Below are positions 27,486 to 36,778 of a stretch of DNA of 64,000 bases, one piece after another. The stretch is taken from NCBI RefSeq assembly GCF_006539545.1, contig NZ_BJNF01000025.1, positions 16,100 to 80,099 of the forward strand. Reading direction: 5' to 3'. The notes beneath the pieces are model-generated. The model was not told the origin of the DNA, did no database searches, and worked only from the letters and a program-made list of their open reading frames with translations. The first letter of the stretch is position 1, and every line of letters starts with the position of its first letter. This DNA comes from Nitrobacter winogradskyi. Its GTDB lineage: Bacteria; Pseudomonadota; Alphaproteobacteria; Rhizobiales; Xanthobacteraceae. Made by a program: the position numbers and the translations under genes.

Positions 27486-27626
27486 CATGGGTTCGCGTGA
27501 AGAAAACGCGTCAAAACAACTGCCGGGGTCTGGTTCCACTGCGTTGAATCAGACCCCAGCCTTAACTTTTTGATCGAGCATGATCCTGTCCGAAAACCGG
27601 TTTCCACTTTTCGGGATCATGCTCTA
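27486..27626. repeat. Two-module intergenic repeat with long palindromes
   Basis: The first module has ggttcgcgtgaagaaaacgc, the reverse of the core seen elsewhere. An inverted pair ggggtctg/cagacccc follows. The second module runs from agcatgatcctgtccgaaaa to ttttcgggatcatgct, a long imperfect palindrome able to form a strong hairpin. This arrangement resembles the mosaic elements common in Rhizobiales. Confidence 0.75.
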
Positions 27627-27664
27627 GCGCGTGCGAGCGGTCCCGCGCGAGGGAGACGACGAGG

Positions 27665-29794
27665 ATGAAGGGCATCACCGCGGATCAAGGCGCAACCGCA
27701 CCAGCCTCGGGTTTCCCAACCTTCAGCCAAATCGGGGTCATGCTGAAGCGCGGTGATCTCGCGCTCGCCTTCGGTATCCTGACGATCCTCGTCGTCCTCA
27801 TCATGCCGCTTCCGGCGATGATTCTCGATCTCCTTCTGGCGATCTCGATCACGCTGTCGATCCTGATCCTGATGACCGCGCTGTTCATCCAGTCGCCGCT
27901 GGAATTCTCTTCCTTCCCTACCGTGCTGCTGATCGCGACCATGCTGAGACTGTCGCTGAACCTCGCCTCCACAAGGCTGATCCTGTCGGACGGGCATGAA
28001 GGCCCGGCCGCCGCCGGCCATGTCATCGAAGCCTTCGGGAACTTCGTGATGGGCGGCAATTTCGTGATCGGCATCATCGTCTTCGGGATCCTGGTGATCG
28101 TGAATTTCGTGGTCATCACCAAGGGCTCCGGACGCATCGCGGAAGTGGCGGCGCGCTTTCAGCTCGACTCCATGCCCGGCAAGCAGATGGCGATCGATGC
28201 CGACCTCTCCGCCGGCCTGATCGACGAGAAAACCGCCAAGGAACGGCGCAAGGCGCTCGAGGACGAAAGCGGCTTCTTCGGCGCCATGGACGGCGCGTCG
28301 AAGTTCGTGCGCGGAGACGCCGTCGCCGGCCTGCTCGTTGTCTTCATCAACATCATCGGCGGCATGATCATCGGCATCGCGCAACAGGACCTGAGCTTTG
28401 CCGATGCGGCGCACAGCTACACCATTCTCACCGTCGGCGACGGGCTGGTGACGCAGATTCCCGCTTTGATCGTCTCGACCGCGGCCGGCCTTCTGGTTTC
28501 GAAGGCCGCCGTCACGGGCGCCGCCGACAAGGCCCTCATGAAACAGCTTTCCGGCTATCCGCAGGCGCTCGGCATGTCGGCCGGGGTGATGCTGGTGCTG
28601 GGACTGCTGCCCGGCATTCCGATGCTGCCGTTCGTCGCGCTCGGCGGCGGCGCGGCCGCGCTCGCCTGGAGTTCGCGAAAACGCCAAAGCGCGGCGGCCG
28701 CCGAAGCCGTGGCCGCCGCGGCGTCCGAAACCGCGGGCACAGCAGCCACGAATGTGGAGGAGCCGATATCGGCGGCGCTCAGAATCGACGATCTGAAGAT
28801 CGAACTCGGCTACGCGCTGCTGCCGCTGGTCAATGGGCCGGACGGGCAGGATCGCCTCACCGAGCAGATCAAGGCGCTCCGCCGGTCGCTCGCGATCGAG
28901 ATGGGATTCGTGATGCCGTCGGTACGGATCCTCGACAACGTGCAACTGGAGGCCAACACCTACATCATCAAGATCAAGGAGGTCGACGCCGGCTCGGGGC
29001 GCATCTGGCCGAACCAGTACATGGTGATGGATCCGGCCGGCGGTCAGGTCGGAGTCCCCGGCATTCACACCACGGAACCGACCTTCGGATTGCCGGCGAC
29101 GTGGGTCGACGCCTCGCTCAAGGAAGAAGCCTCGCTGAAGGGTTATACCGTGGTCGATTCCGCGACCGTGGTTTCGACCCACCTCACCGAACTGCTCAAG
29201 GTCAACATGTCGGACCTGCTCTCCTATGGCGAAGTGCAAAAGCTTCTGAAGGACCTGCCGAAGGAACAGGGCGAACTGATCAAGGACATCGTGCCGGGCC
29301 AGATCTCGATCTCCGGGATCCAGCGCGTGCTGCAGCTTCTCCTCGCCGAACGCATTTCCGTCCGCGATCTGTCCACGATTCTGGAAGGCATCGCGGAAGC
29401 CCTCGCCTTCTCGCGCAATCCGGCCACACTGGTCGAGCACGTGCGCAGCCGCCTTGCACGTCAGATCTGCGCCCAGAACACATCGGTCAACGGCTACCTG
29501 CCACTGGTCGCGCTATCAGCCAAATGGGAGCAGGCTTTCGCCGAATCCATCATCGGTCAGGGGGAGGAACGCAGCCTTGCGATGCAGCCGTCAAAGCTAT
29601 CGGAATTCATGGCGGCGGTGCGCGATCGCTTCGAACAGGCCGCTCGCGAAGGCGAGGCTCCGGTGCTGGTGACCTCGGCCGCGATCCGGCCATTCGTCCG
29701 CTCGCTGGTCGAGCGTTTCCGCGCCCAGACCCCGGTTCTATCGCAGGCCGAAATCCATCCCCGCGCCCGGCTCAAGACGGTCGGCAGCATCTGA
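27665..29794 (+). CDS. flhA: Flagellar biosynthesis protein FlhA
   Basis: The 709-residue export-gate protein of the flagellar type III secretion apparatus. The N-terminal half has the usual eight membrane helices. The conserved cytoplasmic FHIPEP segment includes RFQLDSMPGKQMAIDADL and GFFGAMDGASKFVRGDAVAG. The C-terminal soluble domain (from about residue 370) docks chaperone-substrate complexes and the FliI/FliJ ATPase. The ATG at 27665 follows GACGAGG. The length matches alphaproteobacterial FlhA. The genes for its partners FliJ and FliI lie 0.8 kb downstream on the opposite strand. Confidence 0.97.
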   Translation: MKGITADQGATAPASGFPTFSQIGVMLKRGDLALAFGILTILVVLIMPLPAMILDLLLAISITLSILILMTALFIQSPLEFSSFPTVLLIATMLRLSLNLASTRLILSDGHEGPAAAGHVIEAFGNFVMGGNFVIGIIVFGILVIVNFVVITKGSGRIAEVAARFQLDSMPGKQMAIDADLSAGLIDEKTAKERRKALEDESGFFGAMDGASKFVRGDAVAGLLVVFINIIGGMIIGIAQQDLSFADAAHSYTILTVGDGLVTQIPALIVSTAAGLLVSKAAVTGAADKALMKQLSGYPQALGMSAGVMLVLGLLPGIPMLPFVALGGGAAALAWSSRKRQSAAAAEAVAAAASETAGTAATNVEEPISAALRIDDLKIELGYALLPLVNGPDGQDRLTEQIKALRRSLAIEMGFVMPSVRILDNVQLEANTYIIKIKEVDAGSGRIWPNQYMVMDPAGGQVGVPGIHTTEPTFGLPATWVDASLKEEASLKGYTVVDSATVVSTHLTELLKVNMSDLLSYGEVQKLLKDLPKEQGELIKDIVPGQISISGIQRVLQLLLAERISVRDLSTILEGIAEALAFSRNPATLVEHVRSRLARQICAQNTSVNGYLPLVALSAKWEQAFAESIIGQGEERSLAMQPSKLSEFMAAVRDRFEQAAREGEAPVLVTSAAIRPFVRSLVERFRAQTPVLSQAEIHPRARLKTVGSI

Positions 29795-29896
29795 TCGTCC
29801 CGCTCGAATCACACCGGCCGTTATGCGGCATTTCTGCATCAGACAAATGGTTTGTGTCTAACCTCGCCTGTAGGTACGGGGACGCGACCAGCCTCC

Positions 29897-29912
29897 TTAC
29901 TTAATTAAGTAA
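29897..29912. promoter_or_regulatory. Perfect 16-bp AT-rich palindrome
   Basis: TTACTTAATTAAGTAA is fully self-complementary without a spacer, about 100 bases past flhA. It could be an operator; it has no T tract to make it a convincing terminator. Confidence 0.35.
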
Positions 29913-30008
29913 TTGATATAACTATCAAATATTAAGATTCCTGCTTGGCGGCGTAGTTCGCTGATCGCGGCTGTTCACACCTTTTCACCACCTTGTGATC
30001 GCTTCTTC

Positions 30009-30034
30009 GGAACATCGACGCCAGTTCCTACGTT
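30009..30034 (+). promoter_or_regulatory. Candidate EcfG (general stress) promoter
   Basis: GGAAC, a 17-base spacer and CGTT match the alphaproteobacterial sigma-EcfG consensus GGAAC-N16/17-CGTT. It lies about 80 bases before the ATG of the small membrane protein. Confidence 0.6.
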
Positions 30035-30115
30035 GTAGGGGCGCGAGACGATGAACCTGTGCGCGAGAAGCGGAGACTAATCTTCAACAAGGAAGTGGAT
30101 GGGCAGGAGGCTTCC

Positions 30116-30316
30116 ATGAATCATTCGATTTACAGCGCGGATCGGACGACCCACCTGAAAATCGTGGTTGTAGCTCTTGTTGCAGGTATCGCAGTGGCAG
30201 GTTTCGCCATTTCAGCGCGCATGAACGCTGATGACGGCTATACGCAGACGGCACGCATCATCAAGGCAGGCAAGCCGATGGCGGTGACGAGTTCGAATGC
30301 GATGGTCGTTCGTTGA
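30116..30316 (+). CDS. Small single-pass membrane protein of unknown function
   Basis: The 66-residue protein starts at an ATG with GGAGG seven bases upstream. A short polar N terminus (MNHSIYSADRTTHLK) is followed by one helix IVVVALVAGIAVAGFAI and a 30-residue tail outside the membrane. The frame extends upstream to 30059, but the ribosome site fixes 30116. It is a stand-alone gene with its own promoter and terminator. A role in general stress response is inferred from the EcfG-like promoter; the family is not recognised. Confidence 0.7.
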   Translation: MNHSIYSADRTTHLKIVVVALVAGIAVAGFAISARMNADDGYTQTARIIKAGKPMAVTSSNAMVVR

Positions 30317-30413
30317 AGGAGTTTGAAGAATTCACGAGGCTTCTTTAGATTTGCCCCCCGAAGTCGCCACGTGAGTACGTAGAGGACCCACTAACCCCAA
30401 GTGGACTACGATG

Positions 30414-30449
30414 GAAAACGCCCGCCCCCCACGGGCGTTTTCTTTTTTT
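30414..30449 (+). terminator. Rho-independent terminator
   Basis: An 11-bp stem (gaaaacgcccg / cgggcgttttc) with a 7-base loop is followed by seven T. It lies about 100 bases past the small membrane-protein gene. Confidence 0.9.
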
Positions 30450-30551
30450 GCGATAAGCACACTATCTGGTTCGCGGGCGCGTAAGGGGAGCTTCTCTCAT
30501 CGGGGAACCACCCCTCGGTTCTCAGATTCGAGCGAATGAAGACTGGAGGGT

Positions 30552-30977
30552 TCACGCGATGGAGGCGGCCCCCATGCGCGAGCGCATCAAACCGATACTG
30601 TCGAGATCGGCCTGCTCGCGAGCATTCTCTTCCGCACGTTCGCGCGCCTGGTCGCGCTCATCGAGCAATTCGACCTTCTTGAGATCCTCAAACGCTTCCG
30701 CCAGCGACATCTTGGCCTCCTCGAGCTGAACGCGCAGTTCATCTGCTGAGCGGGTGAGATTTTCCCGGCGCTGGATCGCTGCCTTGGCATAGGTCGGATA
30801 AGCGAAATGCGTGGGATCATCGATCCCGGCACGTTCCTGCTCGATTTCGATTTCACGCTCCAGATCGACCGACATGCGCTGGAAGTCAGCAATCATGCTT
30901 TCGATCTGAGCCACCCTCCGACGCTTCTCCTCGACCTGGAATTTCTTCAGGCGGATCAGCGTTTCACGCGACTTCAT
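30552..30977 (-). CDS. fliJ: Flagellar export protein FliJ
   Basis: The 141-residue, highly charged coiled-coil protein begins MKSRETLIRLKKFQVEEKRR, the FliJ opening. Most of the chain is helical heptads. FliJ is the central stalk of the FliI hexamer and links it to FlhA, promoting substrate export. It lies 104 bases downstream of fliI on the same strand and is probably in one transcript. Sequence conservation in this family is low, but length, opening motif and position agree. Confidence 0.88.
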   Translation of the reverse strand: MKSRETLIRLKKFQVEEKRRRVAQIESMIADFQRMSVDLEREIEIEQERAGIDDPTHFAYPTYAKAAIQRRENLTRSADELRVQLEEAKMSLAEAFEDLKKVELLDERDQARERAEENAREQADLDSIGLMRSRMGAASIA

Positions 30978-31081
30978 CGACTCGTACTCCCCAGAAGTCC
31001 CAATCTACGCGGGACAACGGCGACATCCCTTCTGATCCCGCCGCACCACTCTTATGACGGGCGGATGATGGCCCGACAAAG

Positions 31082-32407
31082 TTAGCTTTCCGTTGCTAAA
31101 GTGTTGACGATTTGCTGCAATCTTCGATAACCATCCCCGATGCTGGTGACTTCGTCCTTCGCCTGACGCAGGAAATCCTCGATGACCGGATTCAACCTGA
31201 TGGCCTCGTCGACCTCCGCGTTGGAGCCGGCGCGATAGGCGCCGAGCCGGACCAACTCCTCCATATCGGAGTACGTGGCCATCATCTGCCTCGCGCGGGT
31301 AATGTCCGGCAGGAAAGCCGGATCGGCCGATTTCGGCATCGTGCGCGACACTGATTTCAAAACGTTGATCGCGGGATAGCGGCCCCGCTCGGCAATGGCG
31401 CGCTCCATCACGATGTGCCCGTCGAGAATGCCGCGCACGGCGTCGGCCACCGGCTCGTTGTGATCGTCACCGTCGACCAGCACCGTGAAGATGCCGGTTA
31501 TTGTTCCCTTGTCGGCTCCGGGCCCGGCGCGCTCCAAAAGCCTCGGCAACTCGGTGAAGACGGTTGGCGTATAACCCTTCGTGGTCGGCGGCTCGCCGGT
31601 CGACAGTCCGATTTCGCGCTGCGCCATGGCAAAGCGCGTCACCGAGTCCATCATGCACATCACGTCCCTGCCCTCGTCGCGAAAGAATTCCGCAATCGCC
31701 AGGGTCAGATAGGCCGCCTGCCGCCGCATCAGTGCGGGTTCATCGGAGGTCGCGACCACGACAACCGATCGTGCGAGCCCCTCCGCGCCGAGATCGTCCT
31801 GCAGGAACTCCTGCACTTCGCGTCCGCGTTCGCCGATCAGCCCGATCACCGAAATGTCGGCATCGGCATTTCGCGCCAACATCGACAGCAGCACCGATTT
31901 GCCGACGCCTGAGCCCGCGAAAATACCGAGCCGCTGGCCGCGGCAGCAGGTCAGGAATGTGTTCAGGGCGCGAACCTTGAGATCGAGCGGCTGGCCGACC
32001 CGTTGGCGCGAATGCGCCGACGGTGGCGAATTGCGGTACGGCACCGGCGTTGAGCCCTGCGGGAGCGGTCCCTTGCCGTCGATCGGCTCTCCCAGGGCGT
32101 TGAGAACCCGCCCGAGCCATGCGGCGGCCGGCCTTATCTTGTCGGAGGCACTGGCGACCAGGGCGCGGCAGCCGCGTCGTACTCCATCCAGGCTGGCGAA
32201 CGGCATGACGACAGCATTGTCGCCGTTGAAACCGACCACCTCCGCCGGGATGGTCCGGCCGACCCCGGTCTCGATGACGATGCGCGCTCCCACCGACATC
32301 GCATGGATAGGACCCGCTATCTCGACCATCAGTCCGCGTACGCCGACCACGCGGCCATAAATATTGACGCGCTCGATTTCACCAATCCGCTCGGCCAGGC
32401 CCTTCAT
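31082..32407 (-). CDS. fliI: Flagellum-specific ATPase FliI
   Basis: The 441-residue F1-beta-like ATPase energises flagellar export. Walker A is [17 protein letters not shown], Walker B lies in [18 protein letters not shown], and the type III ATPase signature [19 protein letters not shown] is present. The ATG at 32407 ([14 protein letters not shown]) is preceded by AAGGA at good spacing; GTG at 32431 adds eight residues and is less likely. A CtrA-like box lies 40 bases upstream. It is divergent from ctrA. Confidence 0.96.
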   Translation of the reverse strand: MKGLAERIGEIERVNIYGRVVGVRGLMVEIAGPIHAMSVGARIVIETGVGRTIPAEVVGFNGDNAVVMPFASLDGVRRGCRALVASASDKIRPAAAWLGRVLNALGEPIDGKGPLPQGSTPVPYRNSPPSAHSRQRVGQPLDLKVRALNTFLTCCRGQRLGIFAGSGVGKSVLLSMLARNADADISVIGLIGERGREVQEFLQDDLGAEGLARSVVVVATSDEPALMRRQAAYLTLAIAEFFRDEGRDVMCMMDSVTRFAMAQREIGLSTGEPPTTKGYTPTVFTELPRLLERAGPGADKGTITGIFTVLVDGDDHNEPVADAVRGILDGHIVMERAIAERGRYPAINVLKSVSRTMPKSADPAFLPDITRARQMMATYSDMEELVRLGAYRAGSNAEVDEAIRLNPVIEDFLRQAKDEVTSIGDGYRRLQQIVNTLATES

Positions 32408-32446
32408 CGTGAAATCCTTAGGTTTCCGCACATTAGCCGAACTCCT

Positions 32447-32461
32447 TTAACCTCGTGTTTA
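32447..32461 (-). promoter_or_regulatory. Candidate CtrA box upstream of fliI
   Basis: On the minus strand it reads TAAA-N7-TTAA, one mismatch from TTAA-N7-TTAA, and lies 40 bases before the fliI ATG. Regulation of class II flagellar genes by CtrA is established in Caulobacter and relatives. Confidence 0.5.
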
Positions 32462-32535
32462 CCCGCATCGTTAATCATTGCGTCACTGTCTTTGGTGACT
32501 GAGAGCGTGTGTCTTCAGGAGGAAGGCGAGTCGCG

Positions 32536-32557
32536 AAAGTCAGTTAGGCCTGACTTT
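32536..32557. promoter_or_regulatory. Perfect inverted repeat upstream of ctrA
   Basis: AAAGTCAG-TTAGGC-CTGACTTT (8-6-8), about 220 bases before ctrA. It could be an operator or a leader hairpin. Confidence 0.4.
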
Positions 32558-32668
32558 TAATGTGGATCCTGAGCGTAACGGGATAAGAAAAGCTGCTTTA
32601 ATGCAACACCTTAGGGCGATTCGATGAAAATTGCACCGAAGAGACTTGCGGAACAGAAACAGTTTTTG

Positions 32669-32676
32669 TTAACCAT
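32669..32676 (+). promoter_or_regulatory. CtrA half-site TTAACCAT before ctrA
   Basis: It matches the known CtrA half-site exactly, 100 bases upstream of the ctrA start, suggesting autoregulation. A GANTC site (32692) follows 16 bases later. Confidence 0.5.
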
Positions 32677-32775
32677 AGGCGGTCAGGGTTCGAATCAGTT
32701 GCTTAAAGGCGTTTCCAGTGCCGCAAGTATTGCGGCCGGCCTGACGCCCAGCGCGGCGACGATTAGGGGACTGGC

Positions 32776-33477
32776 ATGCGCGTTTTGCTGATTGAGGATG
32801 ACAGCGCCGTCGCGCAGTCGATCGAGCTGATGCTCAAGTCCGAGAGTTTCAACGTCTATACGACGGACCTCGGCGAAGAAGGCGTCGATCTCGGCAAACT
32901 CTACGACTACGACATTATCCTTCTCGATCTCAACCTGCCCGACATGTCGGGTTACGACGTGCTCAAGCAGCTTCGCGTCTCCAAGATCAAGACACCCATT
33001 CTGATCCTTTCCGGCCTCGCCGGCATCGAGGACAAGGTCAAGGGTCTCGGCGTCGGCGCCGACGACTACATGACGAAGCCATTTCACAAGGATGAACTGG
33101 TGGCCCGCATCCATGCGATCGTGCGGCGCTCCAAGGGCCATGCCCAGTCGGTGATCCAGACCGGGGATCTCGTGGTCAATCTCGACACCAAGACCGTGGA
33201 AGTGGGCGGCCAGCGCGTCCATCTCACCGGCAAGGAATATCAGATGCTCGAGCTGCTCAGCTTGCGCAAGGGCACCACGCTGACCAAGGAAATGTTCCTC
33301 AACCACCTCTATGGCGGCATGGATGAGCCCGAGTTGAAGATCATCGACGTCTTCATCTGCAAGCTGCGCAAAAAACTTGCCAATGCCTCCGAAGGCCGCA
33401 ACTTCATCGAGACCGTCTGGGGGCGCGGCTACGTTCTCCGTGAACCGCACGAGGACGAAGTCCGTATTCCGGCCTGA
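32776..33477 (+). CDS. ctrA: Cell-cycle response regulator CtrA
   Basis: The 233-residue OmpR-type transcription factor is the master cell-cycle regulator of alphaproteobacteria. The receiver domain begins [20 protein letters not shown], with phospho-acceptor Asp51 in [17 protein letters not shown] and Lys in [13 protein letters not shown]. The winged-helix part contains [20 protein letters not shown] and [20 protein letters not shown], the CtrA recognition helix region. The C terminus ends -RIPA rather than the -AA of Caulobacter, so ClpXP turnover may differ. It receives phosphate through ChpT, whose gene is 6 kb downstream. The upstream region has CtrA and GANTC sites. Confidence 0.97.
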   Translation: MRVLLIEDDSAVAQSIELMLKSESFNVYTTDLGEEGVDLGKLYDYDIILLDLNLPDMSGYDVLKQLRVSKIKTPILILSGLAGIEDKVKGLGVGADDYMTKPFHKDELVARIHAIVRRSKGHAQSVIQTGDLVVNLDTKTVEVGGQRVHLTGKEYQMLELLSLRKGTTLTKEMFLNHLYGGMDEPELKIIDVFICKLRKKLANASEGRNFIETVWGRGYVLREPHEDEVRIPA

Positions 33478-33506
33478 CACCCGATCCTCCGTTCCTCCCG
33501 GACTGA

Positions 33507-33531
33507 CCCCGCCGCAAACGGCGGGGTTTTT
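33507..33531 (+). terminator. Rho-independent terminator of ctrA
   Basis: An 8-bp stem ccccgccg/cggcgggg with loop caaa is followed by five T, 30 bases past the ctrA stop. Confidence 0.92.
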
Positions 33532-33540
33532 GTTTGGTCT

Positions 33541-33633
33541 ATAGCGTTTTCGAGCGAAGTGGATGACCTGTTCGCGTGACGAAAACACGTCAAACAAATC
33601 TGAAAGCCCCCACTTCTGATTCAATCAGAAGCG
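33541..33633. repeat. Intergenic repeat element
   Basis: It reads atagcgttttcgagcgaagt, then ttcgcgtgacgaaaacacgt, and ends in the palindrome cttctgattcaatcagaag. The same modules occur at 47328 and, inverted, at 63863. Confidence 0.75.
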
Positions 33634-33688
33634 AACGTACCCTGGCGGCGAGAGCGGATCAGATCACCGATGAAACGGGGCGAATCCT

Positions 33689-34555
33689 CTACCCGCCGGC
33701 CGCCGCCCTGGGTGACGGCATTCCCGCCGCCCGCGAAGGCGGGGAAACCCGATTGGGCCGATAAAGCCCGCGCTTGTCAGGATGAGGTTTGAACGCGTCG
33801 GTCAGCCCGACCACGGTTTCGGCAGCGCCGAGCGCAAGAAAACCATCAACCTCCACCTGCCTTGCGAGCCGCGTGAAGACGCCGGCTTTGGTTTGCTGAT
33901 CGAAATAAATCAGTACGTTGCGGCAGAAGATCACGTCGAAAACCCCAAGATGGGAAAAATCCTGCAACAGGTTGAGCTGGCGGTGCTGAACCATCGCGCG
34001 GATGTCGGGGTTGATCTGCCAGAGTTCACCCACCTGCTTGAAGTACTTGATCAGCAACTGAATGGGCAGCCCGCGCTGCACTTCGAACTGACTGTAGAGA
34101 CCGGCCCGCGATTTTTCGAGCACCTCGTTCGACAGATCAGTGGCGATGATCTCGGTGCGCCAGCCCGTGAGCGGCGGGCCGCATTCCTTCAGGCACATCG
34201 CGATCGAATAGGGCTCCTGCCCTGTCGAGCCTGCGGCGCACCAGATCCGCAAGTGCCGACGAGCCGCGCGGGCCTGGAGCAGCGCCGGGATCACGGTCTC
34301 GCGCAGATGCTCGAACGGCGTCTTGTCGCGAAAGAAGAAGGTTTCGTTGGTGGTCATCGCCTCGACGACGTCGATCGTCAGGGCCGCAGCGCCGGTCTTC
34401 ATTTTCTGCACGAGGTCGCCGATACCCGAGAGGCCGGCCTTGCGTGCAAGCGGAGTCAGCCGACTTTCGACCAGATATTGCTTCTCGGCGGTCAAGTCGA
34501 GGCCGGACCGTTCCTTCAGCAACTTGCGCAAGTATTCAAAATCAAGCGGTGTCAC
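33689..34555 (-). CDS. cheR: Chemotaxis protein methyltransferase CheR
   Basis: This protein methylates glutamates of chemoreceptors using SAM. The helical N-terminal domain ([29 protein letters not shown]) is followed by the Rossmann domain with [36 protein letters not shown] and [15 protein letters not shown]. The GTG at 34555 overlaps the cheB stop by four bases and gives 288 residues. The open frame upstream to 34660 lies inside cheB and is not used. It is last gene of the che operon. Confidence 0.95.
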   Translation of the reverse strand: MTPLDFEYLRKLLKERSGLDLTAEKQYLVESRLTPLARKAGLSGIGDLVQKMKTGAAALTIDVVEAMTTNETFFFRDKTPFEHLRETVIPALLQARAARRHLRIWCAAGSTGQEPYSIAMCLKECGPPLTGWRTEIIATDLSNEVLEKSRAGLYSQFEVQRGLPIQLLIKYFKQVGELWQINPDIRAMVQHRQLNLLQDFSHLGVFDVIFCRNVLIYFDQQTKAGVFTRLARQVEVDGFLALGAAETVVGLTDAFKPHPDKRGLYRPNRVSPPSRAAGMPSPRAAAGG

Positions 34556-35823
34556 AAACGGTCTCCCGCGAATAGTCGAACCAGCTTCGGAGCGATTTGT
34601 TGAAGCGGTAGAACGGCAGCGCAAATTCCGGCCTGTACGGCGGCGCCCGGCATTCCCCACACCACGCTGCTTGCTTCGTCCTGGGCGATGACGCTGCCGC
34701 CCGCGGCGACAATCTGCGTGCCGCCACGCATTCCGTCCGACCCCATTCCGGTCAGGATCACGGCCAGAGCACCGCCCTGCCAGACGTCGATCGCTGACAT
34801 GAACAAAGGATCGACCGCCGGCTTGCAGAAATTCACCGCCGGACCGTTATCCAGAACGATGACCGCGTCTGCTCCTTTTCTCGCCACCCGCATGTGACGG
34901 CCGCCGGGTGCGAGATAGATATGGCCCTGCTTCACGATCTCCTGATCCACGCCCTCATGCGCGGGACGCCCCGCGGCCCGCGCCAGATGCTCGGCGAGAA
35001 TGGTGGTGAATGTCGGAGGCATGTGCTGGGTGATCAGCACCGGACAGCGGTCGATCACCGGTCCTATTCCGGCCACCAGGGCCATCAGCGCCTGCGGCCC
35101 GCCCGTGGACGAACCGATCAGCAGCGCACGCGGGAGGTGCGCGCTGAAGGAACGCAGCGTTGGCTGGGGCCGGATCATCGCGCGAACGGCTTGAGCAGAA
35201 CGCGGTTGCTGTTCGCGCTGGACCAGAGCGGGATGAGGAAAAGTGCGTCGCGGTTTTCCGCCCGCATCCCGCTCTGAAACATTGGAATCGACCGCGTTCA
35301 TGATTCTGGATGCGTTCGATCCAGAATCATCGTGATCTCGCGGCGGCGAAGCGACCGTCACCGGACGACGGCGTTTCGCGGTGAGATGCCGGATCTTCTG
35401 CATCAGGTCATGCCTGAAGATATCAGCCGCGGCGACCTCGCGCGTGCTCTCGGGCTTCGGAATGTAATCGGATGCGCCGAGCGACAGCGCCTTGAAACTG
35501 ATCTCCGCGTTGCGGCGGGTCAGCGTCGAGGCCATGATGACGATGAGGTTGCGCTTTTTGGCCAGCAGTTGCGGCAGCGCGGAAATGCCGTCGAGTTCGG
35601 GCATTTCGATATCGAGGACCACGACATCCGGATCAGCGCGCTCGACCTGGTTGACGGCGTCGCGGCCGGTGCGAAGCGAGGCTGCGACCATCATGTCGGG
35701 CTCGGCCTCGATCCATCTGGAAATCAGCCCGCGGGTAACGGCGGAGTCATCGACCACCATGACCCGTAGCGGCTCCAGCTTTCCCGAATCCAGAGCCATC
35801 GGACTTGCCACAGCAGTACTCAT
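34552..35823 (-). CDS. cheB: Chemotaxis response regulator and protein-glutamate methylesterase CheB
   Basis: The receiver domain (residues about 20-140) has [16 protein letters not shown] and [21 protein letters not shown] linker of about 80 residues leads to the CheB esterase domain with [20 protein letters not shown] (catalytic Ser), [12 protein letters not shown] (His) and [15 protein letters not shown] (Asp). It removes methyl groups from receptors and opposes CheR. The ATG at 35823 gives 423 residues; TTG at 35838 would add five. It is coupled to cheR by a 4-base overlap. Confidence 0.96.
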   Translation of the reverse strand: MSTAVASPMALDSGKLEPLRVMVVDDSAVTRGLISRWIEAEPDMMVAASLRTGRDAVNQVERADPDVVVLDIEMPELDGISALPQLLAKKRNLIVIMASTLTRRNAEISFKALSLGASDYIPKPESTREVAAADIFRHDLMQKIRHLTAKRRRPVTVASPPRDHDDSGSNASRIMNAVDSNVSERDAGGKPRRTFPHPALVQREQQPRSAQAVRAMIRPQPTLRSFSAHLPRALLIGSSTGGPQALMALVAGIGPVIDRCPVLITQHMPPTFTTILAEHLARAAGRPAHEGVDQEIVKQGHIYLAPGGRHMRVARKGADAVIVLDNGPAVNFCKPAVDPLFMSAIDVWQGGALAVILTGMGSDGMRGGTQIVAAGGSVIAQDEASSVVWGMPGAAVQAGICAAVLPLQQIAPKLVRLFAGDRL

Positions 35824-35871
35824 GCCTTTTGCGCGCAAGATGAAAAATATCCGGCCGGATCGCGACGAGAT

Positions 35872-36237
35872 TCAGATCAGGCCGATTTCCTGAAATTTCG
35901 CCGTCACGATGTCCTTGTCGAACGGCTTCATGATGTATTCGTTGGCGCCCGCGTGGAGCGCGCGGGCGATGTGCGCCACATCGTTCTCCGTGGTGCAGAA
36001 CACCACCTTCGGCTGATCGCCGCCAGGCATCCGGCGCAGGTTGCGAAGAAATTCGTAGCCGTCCATGACCGGCATATTCCAGTCCAGGAGCACGGCGTCA
36101 GGCAGTTCAAGCCTGCAAGCCTCCAAGGCCTTCTCTCCATTTTCCGCCTCGACGATGCGAAAATTGAAGCCTTCCAGGATGCGTCGCGCAACCTTGCGAA
36201 TGACACTCGAATCATCGACGACCAGACAGGTTTTCAT
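35872..36237 (-). CDS. cheY: Chemotaxis response regulator CheY
   Basis: The 121-residue single receiver domain shows KTCLVVDDSSVIRKVARRIL, phospho-acceptor Asp in AVLLDWNMPVMDGYEFL, Thr in VFCTTENDV and Lys in EYIMKPFDKDIV. It is phosphorylated by CheA and acts on the flagellar motor or as a phosphate sink. It sits between cheW and cheB in the operon with short gaps. Confidence 0.93.
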   Translation of the reverse strand: MKTCLVVDDSSVIRKVARRILEGFNFRIVEAENGEKALEACRLELPDAVLLDWNMPVMDGYEFLRNLRRMPGGDQPKVVFCTTENDVAHIARALHAGANEYIMKPFDKDIVTAKFQEIGLI

Positions 36238-36296
36238 TTTGGTCTCCGTGCCCTCTCAGCGCTTTTTCCTCAGCCGGCGCGCCAGCGCCGCCGTGG

Positions 36297-36767
36297 TCAA
36301 GCTGCAAGCTTGTCCGGTGCAATTTCCAGAACGCGATCGACATCGAGAACAACCATCAACTGCCCGTCCAGCCGGTACACGCCTGCCGACAGTTCCGCTG
36401 TCCGCCGGTCGAGATTGGCCGGATTGACCTCACGGCCTTCATCCGGGAGTTTCATGACCTCGCCGATCGAGTCGATCAGAAGTCCGTAGGACTCGCCGCG
36501 CAGTTCGACGCCGACGGCCATGGGCCGGCGATCGGCTTCCCCCTTGGGAAGCTTGAGCCGGGCGCGCATATCGATCGCGGTGACGATGCGGCCGCGCAGA
36601 TTCAGAACCCCCGCGATATCGTTCGAGGCCAGCGGCACACGGGTCAGACGTTCCGGCTTGAACACGTCCTGCACCCGTGAGATCGGCAGTCCGAACAACT
36701 GCCCGCCGATCGTCGCGGTGACGTATTCGGTAAGCGCGCTTTCATTGGCTTGATTGACGGTGGTCAT
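36297..36767 (-). CDS. cheW: Chemotaxis coupling protein CheW
   Basis: The 156-residue CheW fold is shown by EYVTATIGGQLFGLPISRVQ, RGRIVTAIDMRARLKLP, SYGLLIDSIGEV and the final GQLMVVLDVDRVL. It links chemoreceptors to CheA at the inner membrane. The ATG at 36767 has GAGGGA eight bases upstream; an ATG at 36782 overlaps the cheA stop (ATGA) and would add five residues. Translational coupling with cheA is likely either way. Confidence 0.94.
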   Translation of the reverse strand: MTTVNQANESALTEYVTATIGGQLFGLPISRVQDVFKPERLTRVPLASNDIAGVLNLRGRIVTAIDMRARLKLPKGEADRRPMAVGVELRGESYGLLIDSIGEVMKLPDEGREVNPANLDRRTAELSAGVYRLDGQLMVVLDVDRVLEIAPDKLAA

Positions 36768-36778
36768 GTTCCGGTCCC

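Larger units (their letters stand above)
27111..27664. other. Intergenic upstream of flhA
   Basis: No gene is supported. It holds a CtrA-like box at 27301 and a two-module repeat element at 27486-27626 that ends 38 bases before the flhA start. The repeat sits between the putative box and the gene. Confidence 0.55.
29795..30115. other. Intergenic between flhA and a small membrane-protein gene
   Basis: It contains a perfect 16-bp palindrome (29897-29912) in an AT-rich patch and a candidate EcfG promoter (30009-30034). No gene is seen. Confidence 0.55.
32408..32775. other. Divergent control region of fliI and ctrA
   Basis: This 368-base gene-free stretch holds a CtrA-like box near fliI and three GANTC sites (32528, 32618, 32692). 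It also holds a perfect 8-6-8 palindrome (32536-32557) and a TTAACCAT half-site (32669) before ctrA. Confidence 0.6.

Noticed and set aside
27617..29440. 607-codon minus-strand frame
   Set aside because: It is antisense to flhA, rich in His/Arg/Gly and without a recognisable domain.
34556..34660. N-terminal extension of cheR
   Set aside because: It overlaps cheB; GTG 34555 gives the family start and a 4-base coupling overlap.
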